Below, in pieces: positions 34,214 to 45,995 of a DNA stretch of 64,000 nucleotides. Numbering within the stretch: position 1 is the stretch's first letter; each line of letters starts with the position of its first letter. The notes beneath the pieces are model-generated. The model was not told the origin of the DNA. It saw only the letters and a program-made list of their open reading frames with translations, and did no database searches. Source of the DNA: Ramazzottius varieornatus. Taxonomy: Eukaryota; Tardigrada; Eutardigrada; Parachela; Ramazzottiidae. The position numbers were made by a program, and so were the translations under genes. The stretch covers positions 248,001-312,000 of the forward strand of contig BDGG01000007.1 in the NCBI GenBank assembly GCA_001949185.1. The letters are read 5' to 3'.

Positions 34214-36203
34214 ATGGCATATCGTAGTGTTGGGCGTTCGTTTGCAGGCTGGGCAGTCCAACATCGGTTCAGAGGGAACATTTATCGATCTTCCGCTCCG
34301 TTCAGCACATCGACTTCCCTCTTCGATCCCCAGATTTTTACCGATCCCGTCGAAGCCGTGAAAGACATTCCTAATGGAGCTAGAGTTCTCGTTGGCGGTT
34401 TCGGACTATGTGGCATTCCCGAGAATCTGCTTGCTGCCCTGGTCGAGACGGGCGTGAAAGACTTGACGGTTGTCAGCGACAATGGAGGAGTGGACGACTT
34501 CGGCACTGGTATCTTACTCCAGTCCAGACAAGTGAAGAGGATGATCTGCTCGTATGTCGGGGGCAACAAAGAGTTCATGCGGCAATTCCTCCGCGGAGAA
34601 GTGGAGGTTGAGCTGACGCCACAAGGAACGCTGGCCGAGAAGCTGCGCGCTGGTGGCGCTGGCATTCCAGCCTTCTTCACTGCCACTGCTGTAGGTACGT
34701 TCCTTCATTCCTTTCCTTTCTGAACCTAGAAACATGAAAGACTGTAGCTGGCCTCTGTTATGCATTGCGATCGAAGCAGTGTATAAACTAACCCAGAGAA
34801 AGGACAACTTCCGGCGGAAACGGAAGTTTATTCAACTGGATATTCGTTATGTGAAGTCATGTCATGTTGTGTCGCGTGTAAAATTCTTGTTACGTTGTCA
34901 TGTCTTTTAGGGACGGTGGTACATTCCGGAGGAGTTCCCATAAAATATTCCCCGACGGACAAAAGCGTCACCGAGTCAAGCGCCACAAGAGAGTCAAGGC
35001 TCTTCAATGGCCGAGAATACATCCTAGAAGAAGCCATTACGGGGGACTTCGCCCTGATCAAAGCTTACAAAGCTGACAAACAAGGCAATTTGATGTTCCG
35101 CAAAGCGGCAAGAAACTTCAACCCGCCCATGTGCCGAGCGGGCAAGATCGCCATAGTGGAAGCCGAAGAGATCGTCGAAGTCGGGTAACTAAGTTTCGGC
35201 CTCGATTTTGTTCAGAGTTTAGTTTTGGTGTGTGTTTTTTAGGCAACTCGATCCAGAGGCCATACACGTTCCAGGCATCTACGTTGACCGCCTGATCAAA
35301 GGTCCAAAATACGAGAAAAGACTTCAGAAGCTGAAATTATCCAGACCGCCTGAAGCTTCTGTAAGTCCTGAGAAGTTAGCTAGTCCAGATAAAATCATGG
35401 AGGAAGTTGAAAGAGAGAGAATAGCTCGGAGAGCAGCAAAAGAATTTAAGTCTGGCATGTACATCAACTTGGGCATTGGGATCCCCGAACTTTCCATGTA
35501 CTACCTTCCCGAGAACGTTCAAGTACATATTCAGACAGAGAATGGCATACTGGGTCTCGGACCGTTCCCCGCCACGCAAGAGCAAGCCGACGCGGATGTG
35601 ATCAATCCCGGAAAGGAGACCGTGACCGTACTTCCGGGTGCTAGCTTCTTCAGCAGCGATGACTCCTTCGCCATGATCAGGGGCGGCCACATCGATCTGA
35701 CTATGCTGGGCGCTCTGCAAGTGTCCAAGAAGGGTGACATTGCTAGCTGGATGGTTCCGGGTAAACTGGTGAAAGGAATGGGTGGTGCCATGGATTTAGT
35801 CTCGGCTTCGGCGGTTGGAACCAAGGTAAGAAATTTACAATAACAACTCTGCATGCACCTGCATACACGGGCACTGCATTAAGTGTACGTCGTGGTGTAT
35901 GCAAGTGGATGGTCGGCGAGCTTGCCTGTGTGTTATTGACGTGTGGTATTTTCTCAGGTGGTGGTAACGATGAAACATACAACGGCCAGGGGGGAACCCA
36001 AAATTTTAGACGAGTGTGCTTTCCCCCTAACAGGAAAGGGAGTCGTGGACCTCATCATTACGGAAAAATGTGTGTTCAAAGTGGATCGTGAGACAGGGAA
36101 GTTGACGCTGACAGAGATTGCCGAAGGCATTGATGTGGCGGACGTTGTGGCCACCACCGACTGTGTCTTTGAGGTTGCTTCTCCCATTCTACCGATGGCA
36201 TGA
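34214..36203 (+). CDS. OXCT1: Succinyl-CoA:3-ketoacid CoA transferase (SCOT), copy 2
   Basis: Same reaction and predicted mitochondrial location as copy 1. Four exons: 34214-34694, 34911-35184, 35243-35825 and 35958-36203, in phase, giving 527 residues. The start at [18 protein letters not shown] gives a good import presequence; an upstream in-frame ATG at 34175 would add 13 residues. Conserved blocks: [38 protein letters not shown], the catalytic Glu in [41 protein letters not shown]. Exon 2 has exactly the same length (274) and phases as in copy 1. Copy 1's third intron is absent here, so one intron was gained or lost after duplication. Copy 2 lacks the Ala/Lys-rich C-terminal extension and has an insertion after EKRLQKLKL. 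Confidence 0.92.
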
Positions 36204-36735
36204 AGGTTTTTTTAATATGACTCTGTATTGATTTTGAAATTTCTCATTCATTCCGTGCGTTTCATGTCTTCTTCGGCCGTTGGATGGCTCAGTAAGCGTA
36301 GTTTGACTGCCTGAGCGAACTTTCGTTTTGAATTTTTAGACGGCTTCTTGGATCACCGTGGTGTTAGTTGTGGATTCAACTTCTCAAGTAAACTATTGCA
36401 AAGTACAGAAGAAAATTTTCTGGACGGAGTCTAAGTTAGTCTAATACGAGTTCGTCTTACTGCAAGAACTCCTCCTGTCATGTCATATCCCATTTCGCCA
36501 TCGCGTTAGTCATGCTTTACGTCATAGGAATCGTAATTATCGAATTTAATTGTTCATTAATTTCATTGTTCATTAATTTCAATTTTTGTAATATTTTGTT
36601 CCTGTCTTAGCATGCACTCCGATCCATGTTGGAGCTGGGATGTTTCCTGGACTTCTGATTTTTCGATGATAGGGATATTTATGTGAGTGCTGTGGCTCTG
36701 TGGGAAGACGTAAAAACGCGGTTTCGGGAATCAGA
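36204..36735. other. Intergenic, SCOT copy 2 to ANKRD13
   Basis: 3' flank of SCOT copy 2 and 5' flank of ANKRD13. The sequence is AT-rich, with a short direct repeat of TTGTTCATTAATTTCA at about 36550-36580. No gene was recognised. Confidence 0.45.
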
Positions 36736-39408
36736 ATGGCAGAGCCATTACCAGCTGAAGGACGATCAAATTCCTCCACTTCTCTTGGGAGAGTCGAGAA
36801 GAAATACCCTCTACACCTTGCCGTATGGAAGAATGATGTCGCTGGACTGCGGAAACTCTGTAGCTCTCCGGTCGATAAGGTAAGAAAGAGTTTTCATGCA
36901 GGAATACTTCTACGAGTTGGTTCTTGCTTGTAGGAAATGCTGGAGAAGAAAGATCCTCGTGGACGTACACCACTCATGCTAGCCGTTTGCCTGGACCACT
37001 TCGAATGTGCCCAAATCCTTCTAGAAAGTGGAGCAACTTGTGAGAACTCTGTACGCACAGCAGACGGATGGGCAGCGGTCCACGAAGCTACATGCACAGG
37101 CGATGTCGAGTTGCTTTCCCTCATCCTCCAATATCGCGACTCTGCTCGGTCTTCCCTGACACGCGACCTGGACACTGTCATCCTAAGTCGTCTCCGTGAA
37201 GTACCCGACTTTTACGTCGAGATGAAGTGGGAGTTCTCCTCGTGGATACCTTTTGTTTCGCGACTATGTCCCAGTGATGTTTGTCGAATTTACAAGGTGA
37301 ATGATTATTTTTAGCTTGGGGGTTCTCAACACGGCTCATATAAAGAGTGTACGGCACTGGGTTGGTACAAGGTCGTGCTGGAGGCACACATGTGACCATG
37401 CAGTCTGTGCCTTGGAGCCTTGTGAGTTATCAAATTTTCAGCGATTCTGGTGCTCGATATTGTCTGTTCTTTGTCCAGAAAGGTGCCTGTGTCAGGTTAG
37501 ACACTACTCTGGTTGGTTTTGAGAATAACGCCTGGACAAGAGGTTCGAGAAGTCTGCTGTTTGTGGAGAACAACGGTGAGATGGCTTTCCACGAAGTGGA
37601 CCACGACGCTAAAGTTGTCAGAACAGAGAAAGCTGCCGCCAAGTCCAACAGAGAACCTTCCGATATCCATTCTTCCATACCGTCCGATGCGACGTTGCAG
37701 CAGAGAATGCGGACACCGGTGATGCTGACCACGATCGACGCGCAGAATATCAAGTTCGAACGGAGCAAGAGCGGATTCCTATGGAGGGCCGACAAGGTCG
37801 AGCAGATTGGGGGCCATGAATGCAAAGTCTTTCATGCGTCGAACGTGACTTTTGTCACAAGGATACGGTCGGAGCACCTCACGGAAAATGACAAGGTAAA
37901 CTGCACCATGTTTTCTGATAAATTCTCGAAAATCGGATATTTTGCTCGGTATGGGTCGATCAAATAGGAACCGCTGTACAGTTTAGTGAGGAGTCTTTGG
38001 GTGCGCCATGGTCTCTATTTCAACTAAAACCTGACTGGTCTTTCCATTGCAGAAACAACTTCGAGACGAGCTTTCAAGAAATCCCCTCAATGGGCTTCTA
38101 AGTAGTGCCAGAGGAGGCAGTACAGCAACGACGGAAGAGAATGGACCATCAGCGGACGAAGTGGTAATTCACGAAGACGCTGCCTTCAACAACGGTGCGG
38201 CAAATTTGGTACGGATTTTGTTTAAGTGTTTTTATTTCGTGCCGGGGAAGTGAAGGTTTTTTTGGTTTGTAGGAGGAACAGAAGACCTTCAACCCAAGCA
38301 CGATAAAGTGCGAAGAATACTTCTCGAGGTCTGTCGATCTGGGGGATCGAGAAATTGGTCGTCCAAAGCAGCTTTCCAAACGTCAACGGACCTTCAAAGC
38401 CAACTTGTGGCTTTGCGATGACTACCCACTGTCTTTGAAGGGGCAAGTCATGCCCATCATTGACATGATGGCATCAACCAACGCGCACTTCAAAAAGCTG
38501 CAAGACTTCATTACACTACAACTTCCGTCGGGCTTTCCAGTCAAAATAGGTAGGCTTTCGGAAACTGGAGATCGGTAAACAAGCTTCGCAAGATCGTATC
38601 CCCGACGGCGCACATTTTCCATGTCACTGGCAAAACGAGTGCGGCACTTGTAAAACTCGACAAGATTTTTTTCCCAAGTGCCGCACGTTCTCAGCATTAC
38701 TGGTCGAAAGACTGCGCCACTTGGAAGAGAACCAGCGAGATTGTTCTCCCGAGTGACGCATGTTTTTAATGCTACTGGCTGGATGTGTGCACCACTTGGG
38801 AAAAGAATGTTGTCGAGTTCCTTCAACGAGGGTCCGAATATGCTCAATAACTCACCACTAAACTCGGTAGTGCTGCTTCATTCATTTCCAAACTGAGGAG
38901 TGCTATATTTTGCAGAAATTCCGCTCTTCCATGTTTTGACGGCCAGAATAACCTTTGAGAATATCTACGGCTCGTTCACGCCAGTCGATGGTGTCATGAG
39001 CACGCCTGCTTCCGAAGACGGTTCCGTTCCTGCCGGTTGTACGGTGGACGAAAGCGTCTTCAACATCCCTCCAGACTACGAGCAAGGCGCCGCGTGGTGG
39101 CAGGACGACCTGAACATCGATTTGCAAGAAACTGATCTAGACTTGGTAGAACTTCAAGCCGACCTTGAACACATACCGTAAGACTGTTCCCTGCTTTGGA
39201 TGTTTCGTTCATTCTAACGTACATGTGTACATCCTTTATTTCAAGGAATTCGGCCTCCAACGGAAACCTTAGCGAGCACGGCGATCATCTCATTCAGAAG
39301 GCCGTACAATTATCCGTCCAAGAAGAAAACGATAAGCGAAGGGCGCAAGAGGAAGCTGAGCAGAAAGATCTCGAAGAAGCCCTTCGTCGTTCGTTGGAAG
39401 AAAAGTAA
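36736..39408 (+). CDS. ANKRD13: Ankyrin repeat domain protein 13 family (ANKRD13)
   Basis: ANKRD13 proteins bind Lys63-linked ubiquitin on endocytosed receptors through UIMs. Seven exons: 36736-36879, 36934-37296, 37479-37895, 38053-38208, 38273-38549, 38916-39177 and 39246-39408, in phase, giving 593 residues, close to the vertebrate length. Ankyrin repeats lie near residues 20-115 (YPLHLAVWKNDVAGL, RGRTPLMLAVCLDHFECAQILLESGA). The family domain follows (VEMKWEFSSWIPFVSR, VRLDTTLVGFENNAWTRGSRSLLF, EYFSRSVDLG, TFKANLWLCDDYPLSL). The C-terminal helices DHLIQKAVQLSVQE and DLEEALRRSLEEK are UIM-like. The start could be an in-frame ATG at 36700 instead. Intron 5 contains three hairpin elements. 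Confidence 0.92.
38571..38830. mobile_element. Three AAGTGGCGCACG-family hairpins in tandem
   Basis: Units: CGACGGCGCACATTTTC...GAGTGCGGCACTTG; CAAGTGCCGCACGTTC...GACTGCGCCACTTGG; CGAGTGACGCATG...GATGTGTGCACCACTTGGG. CTCGACAAGATTTT separates the first two. They fill most of ANKRD13 intron 5. Confidence 0.85.
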
Positions 39409-39942
39409 TATTTTGGCAGTCCTTTTTCGTTCATTTGCTCTCATGCAACACTGGTTTTTGATTTCCATTGTCCGTTCAGATTTTCGGAACTAGTTTCATC
39501 GGTGAATTTTTTCCGGAGTTCGATTTTATGAGTTTGTTATCATTATTATTTATTGAATGTGCTTTCGATATTTATTGTCCATTTTCTGAAAACTAAAACT
39601 TACGAACTGAATCAAAAGTCGATTAAGAAACGATAACAGAACGGGTTCTGTCAAGATTTAAAACTTCAAAGCATCTAAAAGACTACGAAAAAAAGCAAGA
39701 AGCTTCACCGTATACTGCACCGTACGCGACAGTGACACACCTGTGACAAAAGAGTATTATCCAGTATTTCACCACGTGTGAGCGAGACAGAAAACGTAAA
39801 GCTACGAAATAAAGGCTGTATTTGTAACAAACTGTTGTCGTATCACAGAATTGTCTCCATAAACGAAACCGAAGCTGATTACAAAAAGTATCGTCAAATT
39901 CTTTAGCGGACGTCAATAGACGTTCAAAGTTTTCTCTCGAGC
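39409..39942. other. Convergent 3' flanks of ANKRD13 (+) and ARMC8 (-)
   Basis: 534 bp, AT-rich, presumably both 3' UTRs. No gene or repeat was recognised. Confidence 0.5.
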
Positions 39943-42900
39943 TTACATCGCACTGTTGAGATGCTGCAAAGCCGTCCGTACTCTAAAGAAGACGCATAAT
40001 CGAATCAGAAAAATACCATTTTATCCTTTTGTTCATTTCTATTGCTTTTCGCAAAAGCAAACCAACCTTACCTTTCGAAAAGCAGCGGGTCGTCTGTACC
40101 AGACAACTTCTTCAGTTCTTTGCCGAAATTCGATTCGATCACCTTTCGTTGATTTTCACTCGAGCCTGATAAACATAAACAAATACAATTCGAAAAATTA
40201 TTTTTGCTGGCACAACAAGACGCTTTGATTTGCCTACCTGAGTGTTTATCTTCTCGTCCATTACATTCATCTCTGCAAGCCGCTAAGTTACCAATACAAA
40301 ACACGGCGCTGTTCTTGATGACCACTTCCGGATGGCTCAGTCCTTTCTTTATCACATTCAGACAGTCAGAGTTGTTCAGCACCAGCTGCTTCCCTTTGTT
40401 ACTCGCGCACACGTTCGCCAGTGCACACAAACCTTGCTCGAGCACATCCACGTCAATGTATTCAGACTGAAGAAGGGTAAGAAGGTGCAGGAGAAGGTCT
40501 TGACAGTAGCAAGACTCCATTACATCTGAAATTGAAGAAAAAAAATGGAACGTTAACGATCTGGCGAAAAAAGCCAACCAGGAGTCAACTAGAAGTGAAG
40601 ACGAAGAAGCTTACCGCGGTGGTTGTTCTCCGTTTCCGTGCTGCTGGACTGGCTGTGGACATCCCGACGGAGACGTCGCAGGATACGAGTAGCGATGTCG
40701 GGTTGACGGGGCGTGGCAGGGTATTCACCGGACGAGGAGGACGTCGGTGCGTGGAGGAGGTTGCGAAGAGTACCGACGGTGACGGCTACCACATCTTTGC
40801 TTCTGTGGTGGAGAAGGTCGTCGACGAGGGAGATGGACAGGACTTCTTCGACGTCTTTCTTGACCGAAGATGTCGCCATGTATGTCATATTCTGGAAAAG
40901 AAGTGAACCCCAACTACGACATACCGTACAATGGATATAAAGAGACGTGTCGTTTCCACATTTCTCACTGAGATTCGAAAACACTTACAAACGCTAAATT
41001 GGTATTCAGAGGACGTTCTTTGGATTTCGGCTTCTACTTCTAAGTTTCTCGTCAATTTTCAATGAATAGTCCTCCTCACGACAAGCCGTAAAACTCCGTT
41101 GATTGTGCTAATCTTGAAAGTGGATTACGAAGTTTCGCTTTCAAGATAAGCTACTCGAGGGCTGCTTATCTTGAAAGCGAAAACGGATTACTCTCTGCAC
41201 ACTTGATTCAAATTTTCAAATTCTCATCTCTCAGCTGATCTCCGTCTGCACAGTGCTTCACGTTGCGAGATACCGTTTCACGTATGGGCTTCTTGATACC
41301 TATTAGTGTCGGGGATATCGACAGACAGAGACTAGCCAGAGAGAAAACCATGAATTTCAACTTAGTCACGAGGCAAAGTTTGCCTACAAACCGACCCTGC
41401 AAAACTCGCGCATTTCCGCTCCCGTTTCCGAGACTTTCGAAAAACGCAACTTTGCCTCACTCACGACTAATTTCCGTTGATTAAGCAAACTCAAGTTTTA
41501 AAAAATGAACGGTTTGCGACATAAACAGCTCGTCGCGAGGAGGACTAATATTCGAACGTTACCATTAAAGTCCAAACGGCGTTGAGTACGACGTCATCGT
41601 TCGAGTGGACCAAAAGAGTTCCCAGCGAAGCCCAAAGACCTTTCTTGATGAGGTTCTGAAAGAAAGAGACGGCCGTACGTTGGAAAACCCCACACAAGAA
41701 TACTGAGAGATGGACGTACTAAGTGACAAGGAGAGAACTCGACGCTGACGTTAGCCAAGATGGCCGACGCTATCACAGTGACTTGTAGTCCGTGTTTGCC
41801 CTTCAGTGCCCCAAGTACCGTCTCCCAGATGTTATGGTCCTTAAAGATGGTTCTCAGTTGGTAGATGGAACGGGACATGGAGTGGAGAAGCCGAAGGGCG
41901 GCGTAGACCAGAGGAGAAGACTGCATGGCGGAGCACTTGACCACTTGCTCCATCAGCCCTTCCACATCGGCCACTCGCTTCCTGACCGACTCGCTGGTCG
42001 AAGCTAGAGATGAAAAGGCTAAGAAAGCTACACGTTTCAGTTCTTGTCCGCATTCCGTCAAGCTGACCATCTGCAACCAATTAAAGCTTTGGAATACTTG
42101 TCTTGACAAGGACCGAACACTGATAAAAACCAGTGTTCGGTCATATGGAACTTCACCTGTTTTGATCCTGATTTCTATCGAGTAGAAACCAGAGTGAAGC
42201 AACAGTACAGCAACAGTACAGCAACAGTACAGCAACAGACACAGTACCTCGGTTTCTATCTGGAACTACCGGAAGTTGATTTTCGCCTCAGCCTTACCTG
42301 ATTAGCTCGTCTTTCCTCTGCTGTCATGCGTTTCCAGTCTTCGGCAGGTGTTTTCAGGAACGCAGCGAGGCTGACTAACAGCTGGTCGGTATAAGAAGCG
42401 ATTTCTTGCAGGAAGACATCTTCGTCGACGAGGTAAGCCAGGGTTTCTGCTGCGCTCACTTTGATGTTGATAGGCTGATCTTTCCGGCAGAGCTTGGCCA
42501 AAAAGGGCAAAACCTAAACGTGAACCAATCATGGTTGTAATTCTAAGAGCTAAAAGAAGGTGAAATGTTGAATTTCTCGAAAAATGCCAAAAATCAGGAA
42601 CAAGAGTTTTACTCACCTTCGTGATGATGAAAGCGCCGTCGCAAATGGGAAAGTTCTTCCGGTAGAGAACCACGATGGCATTCAGTGCCAACAAGCGAAT
42701 CTCGGCAGTTTCTTCTGGACCGATCAGCACCAGCAGGTTTCTGCAGAAGAGTTCTTTGTACTGCAGACAGGCTTTGGTGAAGGCGGGCCTCAGTTCATTA
42801 CGCTGGACACAGGAGGAGACGAGACACAAGGCTCCTTTTTTCGCCTCGAATTGCTTGAAAGACAGCAGATCCAGGATGCATTCAATCGGCAGATTGAAGT

Positions 42901-43978
42901 CGTAAGAGTCGAGCCTGGAGGACAGAAGAAGGTTCTTTCCCAGACAAAGACTGAGCAAGTCAGGCTCAACTGCCATGAGCTCGCAGACGACTTGGCAAAT
43001 GTCAGGGGAGGAAGACATGAAGGCCAGAAGAGAACGAAGACGCTAAAAAGAAAACCCAACTCGAAGAAATATTCGATGGAAACTGAGAATGACTTTCCTT
43101 ACTTCCGGTTGAGCAGCAATGAGCTTGGTAAGTTCCTCGCGGTAGGCAGCGGAGAGAAACAGCAGACGACAGCACCGGCTAATGGCAGACAGGAGAGCAG
43201 GGTCGGAGGGCTGATGGTTGAGCATTTGGAGGAGAAGGGGAAGAAGTGAAGAACCGATGGTTCGTTCCGACGGGTTGTTGTGAAGGAAGCTGCTAAGTGT
43301 ACTGATGATTTGAACAGCGAGTTCGCTGGAGATGGTGTTGTGGTGCTCGAGGATCGAAATCAGCCTACGGTAAAAATGGAAAACATGCAGCAGCGACGAA
43401 AAGAAAGCCAACAGTGCCAAGTGCCAACTGCTCAGCTCAGACTGACGCAAGCGAACCGAGAGAAAATACAGTTCAGGTGCGCCGTTTGACCAAAGCGGAA
43501 GACCGATACGACCAATCAACAATCAGACCTGATGTCCGAATTGATTGGCTTGATTGAGCCCGTTATCTCGTAGACATTCAATCTTACCTTTGAGGAATTC
43601 CCAGCTGCACTGCGGTCGTTTTCTGAGCTCGACTGCATGTCATGACTAACCGGAGGCATCTGTAAACAGTCCAAAGATGAAGATTAGCCCCCAGAACAAG
43701 AGGCAAGTTAACAGAAAGAAGAACGTTACTTGACAGCTTCGAGGAGAACAGCCTCCTCGTGGGATGCAAGTCGTTGCATAAGTGGTTTCGCCTGATCGGG
43801 ATCCGATAACTACAAGTCAAGCCAAGGTCATGAAGTCTGCCTCACACATTTCTGGGTGAACTTAGCTTCGAAAAAACTAGACGGAGAAGGGACAAGATTC
43901 AGGAAGAAATTTCTAACTTACTTTCAGGTAGATCCCAGCTGTAAGCTTCAACTCCAACATCGCTTGGCTGGTCTCCAT
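39943..43978 (-). CDS. ARMC8: ARMC8, armadillo-repeat subunit of the CTLH/GID ubiquitin ligase
   Basis: ARMC8 (Gid5-like) is a scaffold and substrate-receptor anchor in the CTLH E3 complex. Twelve exons: 43978-43922, 43809-43730, 43659-43588, 43364-43103, 43042-42617, 42513-42298, 42070-41720, 41655-41563, 40891-40615, 40525-40238, 40165-40072 and 39982-39943. Phases agree, giving 751 residues, against about 670 in vertebrates. Matching blocks: AVQLGIPQRLISILE, ETLAYLVDEDVFLQEIASYTDQL, ECGQELKRVAFLAFSSLAS, LRLLHSMSRSIYQLRTIFKDHNIW, VIASAILANVSVEFSP, LNAVWTLMNMTYM, ALANVCASNKGKQLVLNN, VRTALQHLNSAM. Insertions such as HAPTSSSSGEYPATPRQ account for the extra length. It is divergent from SLC35B1, with 438 bp between start codons. 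Confidence 0.92.
41133..41182. repeat. Perfect 19-bp inverted repeat in ARMC8 intron 8
   Basis: TTTCGCTTTCAAGATAAGC (41133-41151) and GCTTATCTTGAAAGCGAAA (41164-41182). A third partial copy (ATCTTGAAAGTGGATTACGA) precedes it at about 41111. Confidence 0.85.
42111..42142. repeat. Perfect 12-bp hairpin in ARMC8 intron 6
   Basis: GACCGAACACTG and CAGTGTTCGGTC are separated by an 8-nt ATAAAAAC loop. Confidence 0.85.
42200..42238 (+). repeat. 11-bp tandem repeat (CAACAGTACAG) in ARMC8 intron 6
   Basis: About 3.5 identical units, followed by a diverged ACACAGTACC. Confidence 0.9.
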
Positions 43979-44416
43979 CGTCGTTGCTTCCACCCTCAAT
44001 GCTCCCCACGTACACGACGAGTGACTTCCTCCTCTGACAGATCAAAACGTCCGTTGTTCGACGACGGAAAGAAAACTTGAGGAGATCCTTCTTCCCTAAC
44101 GAAGTGACGGTAGAGAAAATACGAAAACAAAAAATAAATCATTCGAAATTTTCGAATACGGAATTCAGTCCATGCAATCAATCAATCCGCTTTGCCTTAT
44201 TTGGTGCAATGGCACGCCACAGCGTGCTCTACAGTAGAGTATTTCGTTCACACTCCTGGAAATACAAAGGGTGGTGACCTTACACGTCACCAAGCCACTT
44301 GAGAAATAAGTGTGGTGTTTTCCCAGTGTTTTCATCTCGATCTTCTGTGAAATACACCGGAGAACAGCGCATCCACCGATTTTGACAATTCATCCGCAGG
44401 AATATTCCGTCAAGGT
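43979..44416. promoter_or_regulatory. Divergent ARMC8/SLC35B1 intergenic region
   Basis: 438 bp between the two start codons, so any shared promoter must lie here. No specific core element was identified. The role is inferred from layout only. Confidence 0.4.
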
Positions 44417-45995
44417 ATGGCGCGTTTGGATCCGCAGGAGAAAAGTGCTGTCGGCGACGGTGGTCTCGGAGATTTTGGACGACAGGATCGACCGCTGAAA
44501 GCGCACACATCTGATGCTGACTTCTCGGCTTCAACTCAAAGAAAAGATCTTATTCCTCAACGAAGCACCGCGAAGTTTTTGTTCTATGCGGTCGGAACAT
44601 TCGTCTCTTTCATGGTCTTTGGCATATTCCAGGAGAGGATGTGAGTAGACGAGCTTTTGACTTATTTTGGAGTAATAGTTTTAAGACGTATTACTCAAGG
44701 CCGTGTCGGGTCAGCCTTTGGTGGGCGTTACTCCGGCGTTAGCCAATCTGGACTGGACGGCTCTGCTGGTCGAGGTGTCTGATTGGAGGAGTCATTTGTT
44801 GTACTTTTTTGTTTGCAGAACTCGTGGAATTTATGGAACATCGGATCGATTCACCTACACCGCCAGCATGGTTTTTATCCAGTGCGTAATCAACGCCATT
44901 TTTGCTCGCATAGGTTTGTCCAGGTTCTCCTCAAATCTTGATGGAAAATATTTTTCTAAAGATTGTTTTGCTGCAGTAATGCGGCTGTCAAAGGAACCCA
45001 AAGATAGCACACCTCGGACCATGTACGGAATTAGTTCTTTGTCGTACTTGGGAGCCATGCTGTCTTCCAACCAAGCTCTTCAGTACGTGAGCTATCCTAC
45101 GCAGGTTAGAGAAGCTGCCGAGGACCTGAGAAATCTCGTTCAGAATTTTGATAAGGAATTCGGTGTAACAGGAGGAATGTTCCTTCCAGGTCCTCGGAAA
45201 GTCATGCAAGCCAATTCCTGTCATGGTCTTTGGCGCTCTCTTCGCCCACAAGCGATATTCCTTCCGGAAGTATCTTTTTACATTAATGATAGTGGTCGGT
45301 GTCGCCATCTTCTTTTACGAAGCTGGAAAGGGGCATTCCAAGCAGGAAATCAAGGCCATCGGATATGGCGAGGCTCTACTTGTAAGCCTTTCTGAAAACT
45401 TTCTCTGCTAGTTCTTTACGAAACATGTGTCTCTAATTTTCAGGTGTTCTCACTTTTGATGGATGGAGTTACGGGAGCGACTCAAGATCGAATGCGATCG
45501 AACCATAAAACACAGGCCAATTCCATGATGATGTGGATGAATATTTTCTCCTCTATAATTTTGCTCGCCTGTAAGGAATAGTCTCTGTCCCTGTAAGCCT
45601 TCTAAAGTATCTGCAGGACGTCCAGTTTTTCCATTGCAGATATCTCCGTAACAGGTGAAATCGTAGAGGTTGGTGATTTCATCAATAAATATCCTTACGT
45701 TCTGGAGCATTTGTTGACATTTTCGCTCTGCAGTGCGGTTGGACAGGTGAGAAGACATTACGGTGAAATTGGAAATTTTTTTTACCTTTGTTCCTTGCAG
45801 TACTTCATTTTTGCGACTGTGGCGGACTTTGGTCCTCTACCATGTTCGATCATCACAACGACGCGCAAGTTTTTTACAATACTCTTCTCGGTGATCTTCT
45901 ACAGCAACCCCATGTCGGGACCACAGTGGCTGGCCACATGTCTGGTCTTCGCCGGTCTGGTTTGCGATACTAAATACGGAAAATCGAAACACTAA
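44417..45995 (+). CDS. SLC35B1: SLC35B1 nucleotide(-sugar) transporter of the ER
   Basis: A multi-pass ER transporter; the vertebrate protein exchanges ATP/ADP (earlier described as UDP-galactose transporter-related). Seven exons: 44417-44640, 44819-44913, 44977-45104, 45190-45381, 45444-45570, 45640-45746 and 45801-45995, in phase, giving 355 residues. Family blocks: VFIQCVINAIFARI, SYLGAMLSSNQALQYVSYPT, VLGKSCKPIPVMVFGAL, MDGVTGATQDRMRS, FGPLPCSIITTTRKFFTILF, PMSGPQWLATCLVFAGLVCD. The C-terminus YGKSKH has lysines in a KxKxx-like ER retrieval arrangement. The N-terminus is about 40 residues longer and more hydrophilic than in vertebrates. Confidence 0.94.

Noticed and set aside
38571..38830. 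Regular repeats considered as a CRISPR-like array
   Set aside because: Units are self-complementary hairpins with variable spacing in an intron of a eukaryotic gene.
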